Shown: in pieces, positions 42,774 through 45,776 of the stretch
Numbering within the stretch: the first letter of the stretch is position 1
Layout of the letters: every line of letters starts with the position of its first letter
NCBI GenBank assembly: GCA_018240425.1
Contig: JAFEFU010000027.1
Coordinates: forward strand, 1 to 45,776
Direction of reading: 5' to 3'
From: Pseudomonadota bacterium
GTDB taxonomy: Bacteria; Pseudomonadota; Alphaproteobacteria; Rhodobacterales; Rhodobacteraceae
Length of the DNA: 45,776 bases
Position numbers and translations under genes: made by a program
The notes under the pieces: model-generated
What the model was told of the DNA's origin: nothing
The model's input: the letters and a program-made list of their open reading frames with translations, nothing else
The model's database searches: none

Positions 42774-42930
42774 CCGGCGGAAACTGGCCGGACCGGGCCG
42801 GCAGGCCACTGTCCGGCGCGGCTTACAATTCGGTAATCCTTGCGAAAAGCCGGCACAGGGGCCACCCTGTAGATGAACAGGCGGCGCCCGGACTCCTCCC
42901 CCCGGATGGCGACCGTTCAAGGTGATCCGC

Positions 42931-43506
42931 GTGCCCAAGATACCTTTCGTCCTTCGCCGTGTCGCCGCCCTCGCCGCTCTCGCCGCCGTCGGGCTTGTTG
43001 GCTACCTCGGGGCCTTGCAGCTGGACGGAAACTTCGGCACCGTCGTTCCGGGGCAGGTCTACCGCTCGGCCCAACCGACGCCCGCGCGACTGGACGAATT
43101 CGCCCGCGCCTACGGCATCAAGGCCGTCCTGAACCTGCGCGGCGGCGCCCCCGGCGCGGCCTGGTATGATCGCGAGCGGGCCGAAACCGGAAAGCTGGGC
43201 CTGGCGCTGATCGACTTTCCGATGTCGGACCACGAGGTGCTGAGCCAGGCACGGACCGAGGCCCTTCTCTCCATCCTGCGCTCGGCGCCGAAACCGCTCC
43301 TCATCCATTGCAAGGCGGGATCCGACCGCACCGGCCTTGCATCGGCGATCTACCTCGGCCTTGTCGCCGGCAGGAGCGAGCATGTCGCCGAGGACCAGCT
43401 GTCGATCCGCTACGGTCATCTCTCGGTCCCCGACCTGTCGCGCGCCTGGCCGATGGACATCACCTGGGAGAACATCGAACGCAGCGGGCGCATCCTGTTG
43501 CGGTGA
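42931..43506 (+). CDS. membrane-anchored tyrosine/dual-specificity phosphatase
   Basis: A 191-residue protein with an N-terminal anchor (VAALAALAAVGLVGYLGAL) and a phosphatase loop LLIHCKAGSDRTG (C127, R133 in HCxxGxxRT), plus QVYRSAQPTPARL and GIKAVLNLRGG, the DSP-like signature of bacterial phosphatases. The mature domain may face the periplasm. GTG 42931 has AAGGTGATCCGC upstream; GTG 42922 is an alternative. It follows the kinase gene by 157 nt; a functional link to that system is possible but unproven. Confidence 0.88.
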   Translation: MPKIPFVLRRVAALAALAAVGLVGYLGALQLDGNFGTVVPGQVYRSAQPTPARLDEFARAYGIKAVLNLRGGAPGAAWYDRERAETGKLGLALIDFPMSDHEVLSQARTEALLSILRSAPKPLLIHCKAGSDRTGLASAIYLGLVAGRSEHVAEDQLSIRYGHLSVPDLSRAWPMDITWENIERSGRILLR

Positions 43507-43574
43507 GCGGCGCCGATACCAGGAAGATTGATTCACTCAATTTTCCGGCGCGAAGATAATCTGTAGAGGATGAG

Positions 43575-43650
43575 TGGTGCCCAGAGCCGGAATCGAACCA
43601 GCGACACGCGGATTTTCAATCCGCTGCTCTACCAACTGAGCTATCTGGGC
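43575..43650 (-). tRNA. tRNA-Phe (GAA)
   Basis: A complete 76-nt cloverleaf on the minus strand: acceptor GCCCAGA/TCTGGGC, D-arm GCTCAGTTGGTAGAGC, anticodon stem GCGGA/TCCGC with loop TTGAAAA (anticodon GAA), T-arm GCTGG-TTCGATT-CCGGC, discriminator A and encoded CCA (43575-43577). It sits downstream of yacG, as in many alphaproteobacteria. Confidence 0.97.
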
Positions 43651-43724
43651 ACCTGATCCGCGCCTTGCGGTGCGGGGTGGCGCGTTCTTAGTCGGGCGGG
43701 CGGGGCCTGTCCAGAGGGGTGGTG

Positions 43725-43740
43725 AAAAAATCCGGGAGGC
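43725..43740 (-). terminator. possible weak terminator after yacG
   Basis: On the minus strand CCGG-CCTC-CCGG is followed directly by ATTTTTT (T-run at 43725-43730), 17 nt past the yacG stop. The stem is only 4 bp, so confidence is low; read-through into tRNA-Phe is possible. Confidence 0.4.
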
Positions 43741-43756
43741 CGGCGGGGGGCGGAGC

Positions 43757-43942
43757 TCAGTGGCGGCGGGGCGCTGGCGGCGCGGGATGGTCCGCGGCGG
43801 GATCGCCGGGGGACGAAGCCTCGTCGCCGGGAAGGACGTAGGAGCCGCTCAGCCAGCGTCCGAGGTCGATGTCGGCGCAGCGGCGCGAGCAGAAGGGCCG
43901 GTATTTCGGATCGCTGTCCTTATGGCAGATCGGGCAGGCCAT
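43757..43942 (-). CDS. yacG: DNA gyrase inhibitor YacG (zinc protein)
   Basis: A 61-residue zinc-finger protein with MACPICHKD and YRPFCSRRCADIDLGRWL, the four-cysteine YacG motif (CPxC...CSxRC). E. coli YacG binds GyrB and inhibits gyrase. The C-terminal tail after GSYVLPGDE is Pro/Ala-rich. The start at 43942 follows GGGGGGAAGCG and lies 23 nt inside the end of the RNase E/G gene. Confidence 0.93.
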   Translation of the reverse strand: MACPICHKDSDPKYRPFCSRRCADIDLGRWLSGSYVLPGDEASSPGDPAADHPAPPAPRRH

Positions 43943-44987
43943 CGCTTCCCCCCAGAAGATCGGCCAACGGCACCCGGTCGCGCTTGCGCTGCAATTCGTA
44001 GTTGCCGAGGGGTGTCCAGCCGGCCAGCACTGTCTCGGCCGGCTCGCCGCGGAATGCGGCGCGCAGCTGCTGTTCGACTGCGGCGCGGTCCTTCTTCGGC
44101 ATCGGTGCGAAATCGACGACCACCTGGCCGCCAAGGCCGCGAAGGCGCAACTGGCGCGGCAGGTCGCGGGCGGTGGCGATGTTGGCCTTCAGTGCCGCCG
44201 CGGGGCTGGTGTCGGAGCCGGTGTTCACATCCACGGCGACCAGCGCCCGCGTTGGCTCGATCGCCATGTGGCCGCCACCGGCCAGCGGCACCTGCCGCCG
44301 CAGAAGCGCGTCGGTCGCGTCGGCGACCCCGTGTTCGGCAAAGGCCGCATCGCCTTCGGCCACCTCGTCGGGCGGCGGCTCGGACCAGTCGCGCCAGGCC
44401 TCCTCGTGCGGAGTGGGCGCATCGACCAGAAGTTCGGGCGGACCGGAGAAGTCGGCCATCACCGCCTGCGCAAGCTCGCGCATCGCAGCGATGTCGGCGG
44501 CGATCGCGTCCGCCTCGGCCGCCCCGCAGGCCGAGCGCAGGATCAGCCCGTAGGGGCATCCCTCCATCGCCGCCGCGGCGAGTGCGGCGAGATCGCCGCG
44601 CTGCGCCTCGTCGCGCAGGCGGCGCGAGATGTTGAGGCCAGGCACCCCCGGCGTGACGATCGCCAGGCGCGACTTGAACAGGATGCGGGTGCTGACCGGC
44701 AGCGCCTTTCCGGCCTCGGAGCGGGACGCCACCTGCACCAGCAGGGATTGGCCCGGAGACAGTCCGCCGGTCTCGCGCAGAAAGCCCTTCTCGCCGCCGG
44801 GCAGGCGCAGGAAGACGCCGCCCTGCCCTTTCATCTGCCGGTCGACCGTGGCGCGCAGGATCGCCCCCGGCCCGGGCGAGGCATCCTCGGCGGGGGCGAC
44901 CAGCAGATCCTCGAGCCGCCCGTCGACCATCAGCGCCGCGGCCTCGCGCCCGCGATAGCGGCCCAGGATGACGACGCGGCCCTTCAT
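43920..44987 (-). CDS. short ribonuclease E/G-family protein
   Basis: A 355-residue endoribonuclease homologue. An S1-like N-terminal part has [20 protein letters not shown], and the DNase I-like catalytic aspartates are D253 ([12 protein letters not shown]) and D292 (QVVVDFAPM). The conserved [14 protein letters not shown] segment follows, then the protein ends: the CPxC zinc-link and small domain that let RNase E/G dimerise are absent. Such short forms occur in Rhodobacteraceae beside a full RNase E elsewhere in the genome, which I cannot see. Its ATG overlaps the maf stop (ATGA) and its end overlaps yacG by 23 nt. Confidence 0.88.
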   Translation of the reverse strand: MKGRVVILGRYRGREAAALMVDGRLEDLLVAPAEDASPGPGAILRATVDRQMKGQGGVFLRLPGGEKGFLRETGGLSPGQSLLVQVASRSEAGKALPVSTRILFKSRLAIVTPGVPGLNISRRLRDEAQRGDLAALAAAAMEGCPYGLILRSACGAAEADAIAADIAAMRELAQAVMADFSGPPELLVDAPTPHEEAWRDWSEPPPDEVAEGDAAFAEHGVADATDALLRRQVPLAGGGHMAIEPTRALVAVDVNTGSDTSPAAALKANIATARDLPRQLRLRGLGGQVVVDFAPMPKKDRAAVEQQLRAAFRGEPAETVLAGWTPLGNYELQRKRDRVPLADLLGGSDGLPDLP

Positions 44988-45571
44988 GCCTGTCCCCAGG
45001 CGCCATGCAGGTCGATCCCGGCGGCGGCCAGAAGATGCGCGGTCTCGGCCACCGGCAGGCCCACGACCCCGGTGAACGAGCCCTTCAGCCACGGGATCAT
45101 CGCCCCGAACCTGCCCTGAATCGCGTAGGCCCCGGCCTTGCCCTGCCACTCGCCCGAGGCGAGATAGGCATTGACCTCGCCGTTCGACAGGGCCTTGACC
45201 CTGACTTCGGTATCGACCAGCCGCTCCCACAGCCGTGCGCCCCGGCGCACCGCCACTGCCGTCAGCACGTGGTGGCGCCGCCCCGACAGGGCCCAGAGGA
45301 ATTCCGCCGCCTCGCCCGCATCGGCGGGCTTGCCGAGGATGCGCCGGCCCACCGCCACGGTCGTGTCGGCCGACAGCACCACCTCGCCCTCGGTGCAGTC
45401 AAGCGCCAGCGCCTTTTCCCGCGCCATCCGCGCCACATAGGCGCGCGGAAGCTCGCCCTTCCGCGGCGTCTCGTCGATGTCGGGCGCGAGAACCGCGTCG
45501 GGCACCAGCCCCAGCTGCGCCAGAAGTTCCCTCCGGCGCGGGCTGGCCGAGCCGAGGATCAGCCGCGCCAT
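44984..45571 (-). CDS. maf: Maf-family nucleoside triphosphate pyrophosphatase
   Basis: A 195-residue Maf house-cleaning enzyme that hydrolyses non-canonical or excess NTPs to monophosphates. The family signature is [18 protein letters not shown] at the start, [37 protein letters not shown] and the C-terminal [16 protein letters not shown] and [10 protein letters not shown]. It lies between infA (1-nt gap) and the RNase gene (4-nt overlap). Confidence 0.95.
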   Translation of the reverse strand: MARLILGSASPRRRELLAQLGLVPDAVLAPDIDETPRKGELPRAYVARMAREKALALDCTEGEVVLSADTTVAVGRRILGKPADAGEAAEFLWALSGRRHHVLTAVAVRRGARLWERLVDTEVRVKALSNGEVNAYLASGEWQGKAGAYAIQGRFGAMIPWLKGSFTGVVGLPVAETAHLLAAAGIDLHGAWGQA

Positions 45572-45572
45572 C

Positions 45573-45776
45573 CTACTTGAAGCGATAGTTGATCCGACCC
45601 TTGGTCAGGTCGTAGGGCGTCATCGTCACCTGAACCTTGTCGCCCGCGAGGACGCGGATCCGGTTCTTGCGCATCTTTCCTGCCATCGTGGCGATGATCT
45701 CATGGCCGTTCTCAAGCTCGACCTTGAATGTCGCGTTGGGCAGGAGTTCGCGCACGACACCGGGAAATTCGAGCTC
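45573..45776 (-). CDS. infA: translation initiation factor IF-1 (5'-truncated by window edge)
   Basis: The C-terminal 67 codons of IF-1; the ATG is beyond the right edge. The S1/OB fold reads [40 protein letters not shown] and [20 protein letters not shown] ending in NYRFK, almost identical to other IF-1 sequences. An internal GTG at 45755 is not the start, since the conserved EFPGV precedes it. It is the first visible gene of infA-maf-RNase-yacG. Confidence 0.97.
   Translation of the reverse strand, partial: ELEFPGVVRELLPNATFKVELENGHEIIATMAGKMRKNRIRVLAGDKVQVTMTPYDLTKGRINYRFK

Noticed and set aside
43575..43650. tRNA-Phe as an integration site for a genomic island
   Set aside because: No integrase, no partial tRNA repeat and normal composition on both sides.

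Overview
The window is typical high-GC alphaproteobacterial chromosome, most likely from the Rhodobacteraceae/Paracoccaceae. The pointers are the cell-cycle regulator GcrA, the small families DUF6455, DUF1467 and DUF3572, an HNOBA-diguanylate cyclase pair, and the run infA-maf-RNase E/G-yacG-tRNA-Phe. Genes are packed on both strands, often with 1-23 nt overlaps. No gene-free stretch exceeds 300 nt (the longest, 39044-39308, is 265 nt). I see no prophage, insertion sequence, CRISPR array or rRNA.

Layout. 1-8.6 kb: 3' end of gcrA, rimO, a heme-copper-oxidase-like membrane protein, dgkA, a YigZ/IMPACT-like protein, DUF6455, an M48 lipoprotein protease, a YciI pair, DUF167, an L,D-transpeptidase, an HDAC-like amidohydrolase, a nitroreductase, and DUF1467 with methylmalonyl-CoA epimerase. 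8.7-16.3 kb: a receiver protein, a GNAT acetyltransferase, a low-GC AIPR-domain gene, aspS, and a PAP2/GT87 membrane pair. 16.4-22.3 kb: an APC permease, carB, a palindromic intergenic element and a low-GC orphan gene. 22.3-28.2 kb: a c-di-GMP stretch with an HNOBA-GGDEF cyclase, an H-NOX-like protein, a non-pyrrolysine MttB homologue, a HAD phosphatase, DUF3572 and a PleD-type cyclase. 28.3-34.3 kb: an ECF sigma/anti-sigma/metal-sensor operon, an EF-hand protein, DUF983-Nudix, a desaturase with a divergent XRE regulator, and two lipoproteins. 34.5-45.8 kb: yceI-like, metG, csp, an acyl-CoA ligase, a COG4705 membrane protein and a periplasmic protein divergent from a two-component system, a tyrosine phosphatase, tRNA-Phe, and the yacG/RNase/maf/infA operon.

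How the genes work together. Most are housekeeping: protein synthesis (aspS, metG, infA, tRNA-Phe, rimO), carbamoyl phosphate (carB), envelope lipids and cell wall (dgkA, L,D-transpeptidase, PAP2/GT87, desaturase). The regulatory content is dense. Two diguanylate cyclases with intact active and inhibitory sites lie 3.5 kb apart and share an exact 11-bp promoter element.

Most unusual features: (i) an H-NOX-like protein that lacks both the proximal heme histidine and the YxSxR motif yet is translationally coupled to a cyclase carrying the H-NOX-associated domain; (ii) two single-gene low-GC insertions, an AIPR abortive-infection-type gene and an unrecognised 237-residue protein; (iii) a compact CnrYXH-like sigma/anti-sigma/sensor operon; (iv) a two-component system divergent from a COG4705 operon across a nested inverted repeat; (v) a short RNase E/G that ends where the zinc-link should begin and overlaps yacG.
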